From: an uncultured Eubacteriales bacterium | GTDB lineage: Bacteria; Bacillota; Clostridia; Peptostreptococcales; Anaerovoracaceae | Length of the DNA stretch: 6,003 bases | Reading direction: 5' to 3' | Assembly (NCBI GenBank): GCA_902793875.1 | Contig: CADBFL010000165.1 | Span: forward strand, 414-6,416 | Part shown: in pieces, positions 1 to 6,003 of the stretch | Numbering within the stretch: the stretch's first letter is position 1 | Layout: each line of letters starts with the position of its first letter | Program-made: the position numbers and the translations under genes | Notes under the pieces: generated by a model | The model's input: only the letters and a program-made list of their open reading frames with translations | Told to the model about the DNA's origin: nothing | The model's database searches: none

Positions 1-533
1 GCTTCATCATACTTGGCGGTCGCGTTGCTCACATCGTTTGAAGTCCTGCCGGTCTGGACGCTCCTGTCCTCTTCGGCATTTCTCAGAGTGCGCTTAGCGT
101 TCGATATGTCCTGTGAATTCTTTCTCTCCGCAGACGAAAGACTCTTCTGCGCCGAGCTGACATTCTCTTTAAGCTCGGTATCATCGAGAACGGCGATTAT
201 GTCGCCCTTCTTGACGGTGTCTCCGAGTTTCACGTATACCTGCTTGACCTCGACGTCCGTGAGCTTGCTGGTCACTGAATACGCCGCGCCGCTTTCGACC
301 GAGCCCGAAAGGGTCAGACTCTGCTCAAGATCGCGCCTTTCGACGGCGACAGTCTCATCGCCGGCTTCCACTTTCTGACCGGCCGATCTTACGCGCAGGA
401 ATATGAGCAGACCTATAAGGGCCAGCAATATCAGAAGAATAATGATCGATGCCGCCTTGTGCCCTTTGATCCATGTTCCCGCTGCCCGGGCCGCTTTCTT
501 TATGCCCTTCTTGTTTTCGTTCTTTTCATCCAT
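1..533 (-). CDS. HlyD-family efflux adaptor (membrane fusion protein), N-terminal part, cut by window edge
   Basis: This is probably the adaptor subunit of a MacAB/YknXYZ-like ABC export system, linking a membrane transporter to the outside of the cell. 177 residues are visible and the C-terminus lies beyond the window. In order: a lysine-rich cytoplasmic tail (1-27); one hydrophobic helix (about 28-47, IIILLILLALIGLLIFL), which is an uncleaved anchor; a first beta-barrel strand region (about 60-85); the N-terminal half of a lipoyl-like hairpin (about 86-120, with VKLGDTVKKGDIIAVLDD, the typical GDxVKKGDxLAxLD pattern); then a polar, alanine/serine-rich coiled-coil segment (121-177). The ATG at 533 is preceded by AAAGGAG (547-553) with a rather long 13-nt spacer, and no better in-frame start is seen. 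It begins 33 nt after the phosphatase stop, so it is probably the third gene of the operon. The family is known for working with ABC or RND transporters, but no partner is visible here, so the substrate is unknown. Confidence 0.85.
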   Translation of the reverse strand, partial: MDEKNENKKGIKKAARAAGTWIKGHKAASIIILLILLALIGLLIFLRVRSAGQKVEAGDETVAVERRDLEQSLTLSGSVESGAAYSVTSKLTDVEVKQVYVKLGDTVKKGDIIAVLDDTELKENVSSAQKSLSSAERKNSQDISNAKRTLRNAEEDRSVQTGRTSNDVSNATAKYDE

Positions 534-546
534 CGTCTGACAGTTT

Positions 547-553
547 CTCCTTT
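547..553 (-). promoter_or_regulatory. Ribosome binding site of the HlyD-family adaptor
   Basis: The coding strand reads AAAGGAG, followed by 13 nt before the ATG at 533. The spacing is longer than the usual 5-9 nt, so initiation may be moderate or partly coupled to the upstream phosphatase gene. It is the only Shine-Dalgarno-like sequence near this start. Confidence 0.5.
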
Positions 554-566
554 CGGTCTTCCGCCT

Positions 567-1634
567 TTATTTTTTTTTCGTGTTGCCGTTGTATCTGATG
601 CAAAGCATCGTAAGGTCGTCGAACTGCTCGTAGTCCATGACGAATTCGTCCACGGACTTCCTCACATTGGCGAGTATCTGATCCGGATCGGCATCCGGCT
701 CCGAATTCAGAGCAGCGAGCATGCGGTCGGTTCCGAACATCTCTTCGCTGCTGTTCGTCGCTTCAGGCACGCCGTCTGTGTACAGGAACAGGCTGTCGCC
801 CGGCGCGAGTTCGAGCTCATATTCTCTATAGTTCACGCCCTCCATGCCGCCGAGGACCAGTCCGTGCTTATCGGTGAACAGTTCGTATCCGCTGCCTGAG
901 TGCCTTATGGCCGGATACTCGTGTCCTGCATTGGCCGCAACGATCTTCCCCGTTGTCAGGTCGAGTATGCCGAGCCACACCGTGACGAACATACCGCTGT
1001 CTTCGTTGCTGCACAGCGTCTCGTTGCCCTTTGTGAGTATCTCCGCAGGGCTCTTTCCGGAGCCTGCGATATTCTGGAGCATGACCTTAGAGTTCATCAT
1101 GAACATGGCCGCCGGTATGCCCTTGCCGCTGACATCGGCCATTACCAGGCACAGCCGGTCCTCGTCGACGAAGAAGAAATCGTAGAAATCTCCTCCTACC
1201 GCCCTTGCAGGATCCATCGATGCGTATATGTCGAACTCGCTTCGCTCAGGGAACGGAGGGAAGACATGAGGCAGCATGCTCGCCTGTATCCGCTTCGCCA
1301 TCTGAAGGTCGTTGTTGACGCGTTCAAGCTCCGCCTCCTCGCGGTGTTTCTCTTCAAGCGCCTTCATTTTTCTCTGGACGTATTTGTGTATCACATAGCC
1401 GAGGATCACAAGCCCCGCCAGTGAGCAGAGCGCATAGAACCACGGCTGCTCATAGATCGCTTTTTCTTTGACTATAGTGACTTTCAGCGTCTTGCTGCTG
1501 TGTCCCAGGGCATCCTTCAGATCCATGATGAAGGTATACTCCCTGCCCGGAAGGTTGGTGTATGAGACAGCATCCAGCTCGCTGCGCCTCACTGTGACTA
1601 CTTTGCTGTCGAAACCCTCCAGCCGGTACGACAC
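567..1634 (-). CDS. SpoIIE-type PP2C phosphatase half of a frameshifted propeller receptor (Y_Y_Y + TM + PP2C)
   Basis: This is the C-terminal half of a receptor phosphatase that dephosphorylates Ser/Thr-phosphorylated protein, in this family usually a STAS anti-sigma antagonist. Numbered from the GTG at 1634: most of a Y_Y_Y domain (1-57, with YRLEGFD and SYTNLPG); a membrane helix (about 66-84); a charged coiled-coil linker (86-118) with no recognisable HAMP; then the PP2C core (about 119-351). The catalytic signatures are intact: VGGDFYDFF (146-154), DVSGKG (167-172), AGHEYP (236-241), YTDGVPEAT (285-293) and QFDD (337-340), which carry the metal-binding aspartates. The GTG has no Shine-Dalgarno. 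The frame stays open upstream to the TAG at 1728-1730 and encodes VQPEVFNYSLTDPE just before it, which is the missing start of the Y_Y_Y domain. I therefore read this as the 3' part of the gene at 1636-3729. A coupled restart (TGAGGTG) is possible but weakly supported. The gene ends in AAA AAA AAA TAA. Confidence 0.85.
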   Translation of the reverse strand: MSYRLEGFDSKVVTVRRSELDAVSYTNLPGREYTFIMDLKDALGHSSKTLKVTIVKEKAIYEQPWFYALCSLAGLVILGYVIHKYVQRKMKALEEKHREEAELERVNNDLQMAKRIQASMLPHVFPPFPERSEFDIYASMDPARAVGGDFYDFFFVDEDRLCLVMADVSGKGIPAAMFMMNSKVMLQNIAGSGKSPAEILTKGNETLCSNEDSGMFVTVWLGILDLTTGKIVAANAGHEYPAIRHSGSGYELFTDKHGLVLGGMEGVNYREYELELAPGDSLFLYTDGVPEATNSSEEMFGTDRMLAALNSEPDADPDQILANVRKSVDEFVMDYEQFDDLTMLCIRYNGNTKKK

Positions 1635-1635
1635 C

Positions 1636-1727
1636 TCAGGATCGGTAAGCGAATAGTTGAAGACCTCCGGCTGAACGAACGATGAACTTCCCTTCAGAAT
1701 CAGGATATATCCTTCTCCCGTCCGCGT
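1636..1727 (-). other. Frameshift zone joining the propeller and phosphatase reading frames
   Basis: The upstream frame ends in TGA at 1636-1638. The downstream frame is open from just after the TAG at 1728-1730, so the switch must fall between these points. The downstream frame is +1 relative to the upstream one, meaning a net gain of 1 nt (mod 3). The coding strand carries a tandem duplication GTTCGTTC at 1673-1680. Deleting one GTTC gives SEGKFIVQPEVFNYSLTDPE in one frame, running into the Y_Y_Y domain and a protein of 1,059 residues (1,052 from the second ATG). No classical slippery heptamer or homopolymer is visible here. Alternatives are a small deletion (the strand before FNYSL may be longer in relatives), a sequencing error, or a real gene split. 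Confidence 0.75.
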
Positions 1728-3729
1728 CTATGAACGGGACGGCCTGCTTGAGGTTATCGATCTGCTCCATCGGCTCGTCGATATTGACCTTCGTCGCACA
1801 GGTCCTCGTGCAGAAGTACAGCTGTCCTTCATCATCCAGATAATTGAAGGAATTGGCAGTCGCCTCGCTCTGGAGGCCGTTTGCATGTCCGTAATGCACA
1901 GGGTTGATCTTTTTATCTGCGAGCAGCTCATCGACAGGCGCGACATATATGCCCATGCCGCTGATCACCCACATATCTCCCTTGCTGTTCTCGTAAAGAT
2001 CGAAATTGTCTGAGCACGGGAAATTCTCTATCGTTTTGACCTTGTAGTCTTCGGTCATGTACGCGAGCGAGTTTCCGGTAAAGAGTTTTCTCTTCGGGTC
2101 GTGCTTGATGCGAAGTATTATATTCGACTTCAGTCCGTCCTTTTTAGTGATGCTGCGGACGCCGTCGTCGCTTATGATGGCTATTCCTCCTCCGTTGGTG
2201 GCTGCCAGCCGGTCTCCGTTCGGAGCAGATTCGACATCAAGGCACTCAGTGTTTGTCATGCCTTCTTTTTTCGTATATGTACGCTCCACGACGCCGTCGC
2301 GTATGACGCTGACGCCTCCCGTGCACGCGGCAAGAACAGCGCCGCTTTCATCTTCGCATACAGCGCGGACATAATTGCCCGGAAGACCCGCAGACTCATC
2401 ATATACGGTCACTTTGCCGTTATCGCAGCAGACCAGTCCGTATGAACCCCAGGTGGAGATCCAGAGTCTGCCGCTGCTGTCTTCGGTGATGCATCGTATG
2501 CGGCATTCGCCCAGCATGTCCAGGAGGTCGTATTTATCGATGTACTCTCCCGATGCTTTCATCACCGACTCGACCGGGAATGATGAAAGCGCTTCGTCAT
2601 CCTTCACGATCTCAAGTCCGGTATCCGTACCGATGAACAGCATGTCGTCATATACGCAGGTCGCATTCACGATGCTGCTCTCGATCCCGCACAGCGCGAA
2701 TATGTCCGTAAAGCGGTCGGAAACGATCTTCATGATCCCCTGCCTGGTGGACGAGAACCATAAGTTTCCCTCGTAGTCCGTTATCATGTGTGAGACGGAA
2801 TTGTTCAGCGGGAGCCTGTTCAGACTGTGGAAGCCGTGTCCGTCGATCACTCCGATCCCGCTGCGGCCCAGCAGCCAGATCTGATCGCCGTATATTTTGA
2901 CATCCTGCAAACCGTAAAGAGGCGTGGTATCCACGTACTCGAAGTTTTCGGTGTTCCCGTGGAGATCACCACGGTAAAAGCCTCCGTCCTCGGTCCCGAT
3001 CATGACCTTTGCCGCGTCTTCGGGATCCGGAACGATGCAGCATATGCTGCCGATACCAAGATCGTTCAGATCGACAAACTCGACGATCTTGCCGTCCCTG
3101 ACAGTGAACCATTTCATATCCGATGTGCTGCAGCAGATCAGTCCGTCGGCCGAGCGGTATATCCTCTCGATCAGCACCCCGTCCAGTCTCGGGTCTCTGA
3201 TGCGCGTGAGTTTGAAGTCAGGAGACATCATGGCTATCCCCCCGGTGGAGGCTATGTATATGACCCCGTTTTCATCCTCGACAAACCCGCGCGTCCTGTC
3301 GGAGGCAAGCCCGTCCTCCATGTCCCATTCCTTTATACCGGTGCGGTCGAGAAGGGCGACCCCGCTGTCATTGCTTCCGATCCAGAGTCTGTCCTTGCTG
3401 TCGACGTAAAGGCTGGCAACGCTCTTCATGGCGTCGTTGAACACGACCCTTTCAAAGCTGTTGCCGTCATAGCTTATCAGGCCGGCATAGCTTGCTATCC
3501 AGAGGAAGCCCGCGCTTGTCTGGACTATGTCGTTCGCTTCGGAGATCGGCAGTCCGCTGGTATTGTCATAAAGGACGGCAGTATAATTCTCCTTATGGCC
3601 CACAGGGTCCACAGAAGGCATCGTCTCGGCTGCATCTGCCGTCGCCGCATGCGTCATGACCAAGAACGCAAAAGCGAAGCAGCAGAGCAGGATATTAATG
3701 ATCTTCTTGTTTTTTCCGAACTTTCTCAT
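1636..3729 (-). CDS. Secreted beta-propeller sensor half of a frameshifted receptor phosphatase (two-component regulator propeller)
   Basis: This is the extracytoplasmic ligand-sensing part of a membrane receptor. I prefer the ATG at 3729, which starts a clean signal peptide (MRKFGKNKK, a hydrophobic stretch, then ATADAA with likely cleavage before E) and has a weak GGGA 8 nt upstream. An in-frame ATG at 3750, adding seven residues, has no Shine-Dalgarno. Numbered from 3750, repeated propeller blades of the Reg_prop type are visible as D..G.LWI.S-like strands: FLWIAS 82-87, RLWIGS 121-126, VIYIAS 163-168, NLWFSS 329-334, MLFIGT 370-375, RLWIST 428-433 and later, more diverged blades up to MWVISG 593-598. 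After the propeller, VPFIDADGRRIYPDSEGKF (671-689) leads into the Y_Y_Y domain. The frame then runs into TGA at 1636-1638, while the Y_Y_Y domain, membrane helix and phosphatase continue in the +1 frame. Alone, this product would be secreted with no membrane anchor or output. Ligand unknown; in other bacteria the family often senses glycans. Confidence 0.85.
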   Translation of the reverse strand: MRKFGKNKKIINILLCCFAFAFLVMTHAATADAAETMPSVDPVGHKENYTAVLYDNTSGLPISEANDIVQTSAGFLWIASYAGLISYDGNSFERVVFNDAMKSVASLYVDSKDRLWIGSNDSGVALLDRTGIKEWDMEDGLASDRTRGFVEDENGVIYIASTGGIAMMSPDFKLTRIRDPRLDGVLIERIYRSADGLICCSTSDMKWFTVRDGKIVEFVDLNDLGIGSICCIVPDPEDAAKVMIGTEDGGFYRGDLHGNTENFEYVDTTPLYGLQDVKIYGDQIWLLGRSGIGVIDGHGFHSLNRLPLNNSVSHMITDYEGNLWFSSTRQGIMKIVSDRFTDIFALCGIESSIVNATCVYDDMLFIGTDTGLEIVKDDEALSSFPVESVMKASGEYIDKYDLLDMLGECRIRCITEDSSGRLWISTWGSYGLVCCDNGKVTVYDESAGLPGNYVRAVCEDESGAVLAACTGGVSVIRDGVVERTYTKKEGMTNTECLDVESAPNGDRLAATNGGGIAIISDDGVRSITKKDGLKSNIILRIKHDPKRKLFTGNSLAYMTEDYKVKTIENFPCSDNFDLYENSKGDMWVISGMGIYVAPVDELLADKKINPVHYGHANGLQSEATANSFNYLDDEGQLYFCTRTCATKVNIDEPMEQIDNLKQAVPFIDADGRRIYPDSEGKFIVRSAGGLQLFAYRS

Positions 3730-3766
3730 GTGATCGGTCCCGTCTGTCATGAAAAAACAGTCTGGT

Positions 3767-5311
3767 CTACTCAGTACCGTTGTATCTGAATGTGAGCATA
3801 GTGATATCGTCGAACTGCGGAGCGTCTTTGACGAAATCGTCTATCGCGTCTCTTACATTGGTATCTATACGCCTGAGGTCCGCTTTCGGGTCGATGTTGA
3901 GAGCGTCGATCATCCTGTCCATGCCGAAAAGCTCGCCCTCGGCGTCCGTAGCCTCTGTGACTCCGTCCGTATACACGTAGATGACATCGTCCTTTTTCAT
4001 TTCAACCTCGCCGCCGCGGAATCTCATTCCCTCCATCGTTGCAAGCGGAGGAGAATTCTTTTCTTTCATGACGAAGAAGTCCCCGCCCCCGCTGCTGAAA
4101 GCAGGATACTCATGGCCTGCGCTCGCGTATTCGAGCTTGCCTGTGGACAGCGTGATTATTCCGAGCCACGCTGTAACGAAGAGCCCCATCTCATTGCCCT
4201 CGCAGAGCTGGTTATTGACTTCAGCGAGCACATCCTTAGGATCCTTGCTGAATGACGCTCCCTGCGACTGGTTCTTAATAAGCGTCCTGGCCACCATCAT
4301 GAACAGGGCCGCAGGCATCCCCTTGCCTGACACGTCGGCTATGACTATCGCTATGTGGTCGTCGTCGATCATGAAGAAATCGTAAAAGTCGCCTCCGACC
4401 TCCTTTGCCGGCGTCATCGTCGCATAAAGGTCGAATTCCTTCCGTTCAGGCAGATACGGGAATATCTTAGGCAGTATGTTCTTCTGTATGTTTGAGGCTA
4501 CCGCAAGGTCTCTGTCCGCAATGGCCTTTTCGACTCCCTGGGTCACGTTGAGCACGCAGTACATCAGAAGGAGCACCAGCATTATGACAGAACTGATGAC
4601 GGAAAGCCCGTATGCCAGCACGGTTATCACCGCAGCAGCGAACGGCGCGGCGATGTACAGGACCGCGGCCACTATCTGGTAAGTGTGAAGCTGCTTTCTC
4701 TCGGCTATGGCTACCGCAGCAACAGCGAAAAGAGTGATCAGGCAGGAGACCATGGACAGCGGGTAAAGAGGTCCTCTCTGATATACGCCGGTGGCGTCCA
4801 CGGTAAAGTAGATCCCGGTAAACAGGTTCACTATGCGCAGAATGAACGCAGCCAGCAGAGAATACTCCACGAGTTTGTTGAGCCTGCTTTCAAACGGACG
4901 CGTCATCATCACCTGGCTTGTCAGATACTTCCAGAAGCAGTATGCCGACAGCGGGGTACAGAAAAAGAGGATCGTGTTGTCCACGATATCCAGCACCCTC
5001 ATCTGAGGCAGTCCGTCGAGCAGCCATGAGCACGCATCCGTAAAAGCCCACCATATTGCGACATTGAGCATATATATGAACCACTGAAGATCCGCGCCCG
5101 ACTTCTGCACGTCTATGATGCAGCTTATGAAAAGAATGTAGCCCACAAGAATGGCAAATATCTCGATGCTCACATTCATCACATATATGCTCGGCAGGTT
5201 GTCCGGTCCGCGATGAGCCAGGCCCGCTATGCACGTGGCTATCATTGCCAGATACACAAAAGATGTGATCATGACAAGCAGCCTGTCGTTTCTTCCCATG
5301 GTGTTTTCCAT
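3767..5311 (-). CDS. Multi-pass membrane receptor with cytoplasmic SpoIIE-type PP2C phosphatase
   Basis: This is a complete 514-residue membrane protein. Its N-terminal half has about eight hydrophobic helices (roughly 11-31, 47-67, 77-98, 111-130, 148-168, 185-203, 211-231 and 235-255) and matches no sensor domain I can name; it could be a 7TM/8TM sensor module. A short linker helix (about 258-280) leads into a PP2C domain (about 281-510) with all expected signatures: VGGDFYDFF (305-313), DVSGKG (326-331), AGHEYP (398-403), YTDGVTEAT (447-455) and QFDD (499-502). The conserved aspartates imply an active Mn/Mg-dependent Ser/Thr protein phosphatase, with a STAS-type anti-sigma antagonist as the likely but unseen substrate. 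The start is well fixed: the ATG at 5311 has AGGAG 7 nt upstream and a promoter close by, whereas the internal ATG at codon 5 has no such site. It ends 37 nt (or 16 nt to the earlier ATG) before the propeller gene and has a clearly paralogous phosphatase domain. Confidence 0.9.
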   Translation of the reverse strand: MENTMGRNDRLLVMITSFVYLAMIATCIAGLAHRGPDNLPSIYVMNVSIEIFAILVGYILFISCIIDVQKSGADLQWFIYMLNVAIWWAFTDACSWLLDGLPQMRVLDIVDNTILFFCTPLSAYCFWKYLTSQVMMTRPFESRLNKLVEYSLLAAFILRIVNLFTGIYFTVDATGVYQRGPLYPLSMVSCLITLFAVAAVAIAERKQLHTYQIVAAVLYIAAPFAAAVITVLAYGLSVISSVIMLVLLLMYCVLNVTQGVEKAIADRDLAVASNIQKNILPKIFPYLPERKEFDLYATMTPAKEVGGDFYDFFMIDDDHIAIVIADVSGKGMPAALFMMVARTLIKNQSQGASFSKDPKDVLAEVNNQLCEGNEMGLFVTAWLGIITLSTGKLEYASAGHEYPAFSSGGGDFFVMKEKNSPPLATMEGMRFRGGEVEMKKDDVIYVYTDGVTEATDAEGELFGMDRMIDALNIDPKADLRRIDTNVRDAIDDFVKDAPQFDDITMLTFRYNGTE

Positions 5312-5318
5312 CAGTGAT

Positions 5319-5323
5319 CTCCT
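5319..5323 (-). promoter_or_regulatory. Ribosome binding site of the multi-pass PP2C gene
   Basis: AGGAG on the coding strand lies 7 nt before the ATG at 5311, an ideal spacing that fixes this start over the second methionine codon. Confidence 0.8.
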
Positions 5324-5341
5324 ATAGTCCGTAATGAATTG

Positions 5342-5350
5342 ATTATATCA
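5342..5350 (-). promoter_or_regulatory. Extended -10 promoter element (TGATATAAT) for the phosphatase operon
   Basis: The coding strand shows TGATATAAT: a perfect TATAAT at 5342-5347, with the extended TGn motif at 5348-5350. This is the pattern used by the housekeeping sigma factor. At 17-19 nt upstream the sequence is C-rich and lacks a TTGACA-like -35 box, which fits an extended -10 promoter or an activator-dependent one. Transcription would start near 5335, leaving a leader of about 23 nt that contains the AGGAG site. It is the only strong promoter-like sequence I see, and the tight spacing downstream suggests it drives all three following genes. Confidence 0.6.
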
Positions 5351-5414
5351 CATACTTGCGCCCGGGGTGTGTTTCAGTCCTTGTGGTATCTGAAAAAATA
5401 CTGCAGTCCGGTCT

Positions 5415-6003
5415 TTATCTGCGCGTCTTTCTCTCCCGCACATATCTGAACCAGGCAGCGAATTCAGGCCCCAGTCTCTCAGCCAGTTCTTCCGCCTCCT
5501 CATGACCGGCTTCAGCGGCATTCAGGCACTGCTGCGCTATCTGGTACTTCCTCGCAGCTGTCATGCGCTCTATTTCCTCATCCGTATACCTTCCTATGCC
5601 GGACGGCTCCTCCTGAGCGCGGAAAAACCTGACGAAGGCATCAGCGGCATCCCGTCCGACGATGGGCTCGATCAGCGTAAAGTCATTGCCGGAGCTGTCA
5701 AGTACGCGCGATACCATCTCCCAGCGGCGCGGATCGGCGTAGCCCTCCGTTCCCGTATAGTCCGTCCTCAGATAAAGGTCGTTGTTCGCCAGGAACTCCA
5801 TTACATACGGATTGATCCTCTTTCTCACTGCCCACGGCATCCAGTTCTCGACAGTCGTGCGGATATATATGTGAGCGAATCTGCCGAACAGCGGCTCGGC
5901 AAGGTCGTGCGAGACGCTCGATTCGGAGCGGTCGTTCCCGGCGGCGACTATGCGCGCGTTTTCAGGGAGCGGCCAGCGGTTGTTCACGAAGCGCTCCAGC
6001 ACT
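5415..6003 (-). CDS. MoxR-like AAA+ ATPase, C-terminal part, cut by window edge
   Basis: 195 residues are visible. The reading frame is open to the window edge and the Walker A and B motifs lie outside, so the GTG at 6002 is an internal valine codon and not a start. Seen here: LPENARIVAAGN (12-23), the sensor-1 strand with its asparagine; LAEPLFGRFAHI (34-45), with the arginine-finger-type GRF; a helical lid region with NWMPWAVRKRINPYVMEFL (53-71); and DPRRWEMVSRVL (90-101), where relatives have a similar PRSWE-M-S motif near sensor 2. The charged C-terminal tail (131-195) is not recognisable. MoxR-family ATPases usually act as chaperones with a VWA-domain partner encoded nearby, which may lie upstream outside this window. 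The gene ends 103 nt before the multi-pass phosphatase, and a separate promoter lies between them, so a functional link is uncertain. The tail may have been altered (see findings). Confidence 0.8.
   Translation of the reverse strand, partial: VLERFVNNRWPLPENARIVAAGNDRSESSVSHDLAEPLFGRFAHIYIRTTVENWMPWAVRKRINPYVMEFLANNDLYLRTDYTGTEGYADPRRWEMVSRVLDSSGNDFTLIEPIVGRDAADAFVRFFRAQEEPSGIGRYTDEEIERMTAARKYQIAQQCLNAAEAGHEEAEELAERLGPEFAAWFRYVRERKTRR

Noticed and set aside
1636..1727. Programmed ribosomal frameshifting to fuse the two halves
   Set aside because: No slippery heptamer, rare-codon/stop +1 signal or downstream hairpin was evident. A 4-bp duplication explains the frame change more simply, though programmed shifting is not strictly excluded.
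1728..1946. A 72-codon minus-strand frame inside the propeller gene, in the phosphatase frame
   Set aside because: It ends in the TAG at 1728-1730 and its Ser/Arg-rich translation is a typical out-of-frame shadow. The propeller homology stays in the other frame here, so it does not mark an earlier frameshift.
3751..3766. Six-T run between the two phosphatase genes as a terminator
   Set aside because: No stable stem precedes the T run, and the two genes are only 16-37 nt apart, so read-through is expected.
2827..3789. A 320-codon open frame on the plus strand opposite the propeller gene
   Set aside because: It is antisense to a clear propeller/signal-peptide gene, has no recognisable domain, and its composition is what the complement of the minus-strand codons would give. 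Other long plus-strand frames (459-899, 900-1424, 2101-2445, 3749-4255) are rejected for the same reason.
4890..5234. A 114-codon minus-strand frame inside the multi-pass phosphatase gene
   Set aside because: It is out of frame within a well-supported membrane protein gene, has a low-quality histidine/cysteine-rich sequence, and has no ribosome binding site.
5390..5430. Possible terminator after the AAA+ ATPase (GCAG/CTGC stem before TATTTTTT on the coding strand)
   Set aside because: The stem is only about 4 bp with a 12-13 nt loop, and two bases separate it from the T run. It is too weak to call as an intrinsic terminator.

Overview
The window reads almost entirely on the minus strand. It looks like chromosomal DNA from a Gram-positive, Clostridia-like bacterium of moderate GC content. 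The evidence is AGGAG-type ribosome binding sites, SpoIIE-type PP2C phosphatases fused to membrane sensor heads, a two-component-regulator-propeller receptor with a Y_Y_Y domain, and a YknX/MacA-like efflux adaptor with an N-terminal membrane anchor. The genus cannot be told from the sequence. No RNA gene, insertion sequence, CRISPR array or integrase is visible.

Layout in transcription order (right to left). (1) 6003-5415: the C-terminal part of a MoxR-like AAA+ ATPase, whose N-terminus lies outside the window. (2) 5414-5312: a 103-nt intergenic region with a consensus extended -10 promoter (TGATATAAT) and an AGGAG ribosome binding site. (3) 5311-3767: a complete 514-residue protein with about eight membrane helices and a cytoplasmic SpoIIE-type PP2C serine/threonine phosphatase. 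(4) 3750/3729-567: a second receptor phosphatase, made of a signal peptide, an extracytoplasmic beta-propeller, a Y_Y_Y domain, one membrane helix, a linker and a PP2C domain. It is split into two reading frames by a frameshift near 1636-1727. (5) 533-1: the N-terminal 177 residues of an HlyD-family efflux adaptor, cut by the window edge.

Genes 3 to 5 are spaced by only 16-37 and 33 nt with no visible terminator, so they probably form one operon from the promoter near 5345. The inferred logic is that two membrane receptors with different sensory heads share the same kind of output, dephosphorylation of a phosphoprotein, probably a STAS-domain anti-sigma-factor antagonist. An envelope transporter is co-expressed with them. 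No STAS protein, anti-sigma kinase or sigma factor lies in the window, so the target is unknown.

The most notable observation is the break in the propeller phosphatase. The two halves match the two halves of one well-known receptor architecture, and the junction falls at the start of the Y_Y_Y domain. A 4-bp tandem duplication (GTTCGTTC on the coding strand, 1673-1680) sits there. Removing one copy joins the frames into a continuous protein of about 1,050 residues. This could be a recent inactivating mutation, a reversible switch, a sequencing error, or a split into two coupled proteins (TGAGGTG stop/start).
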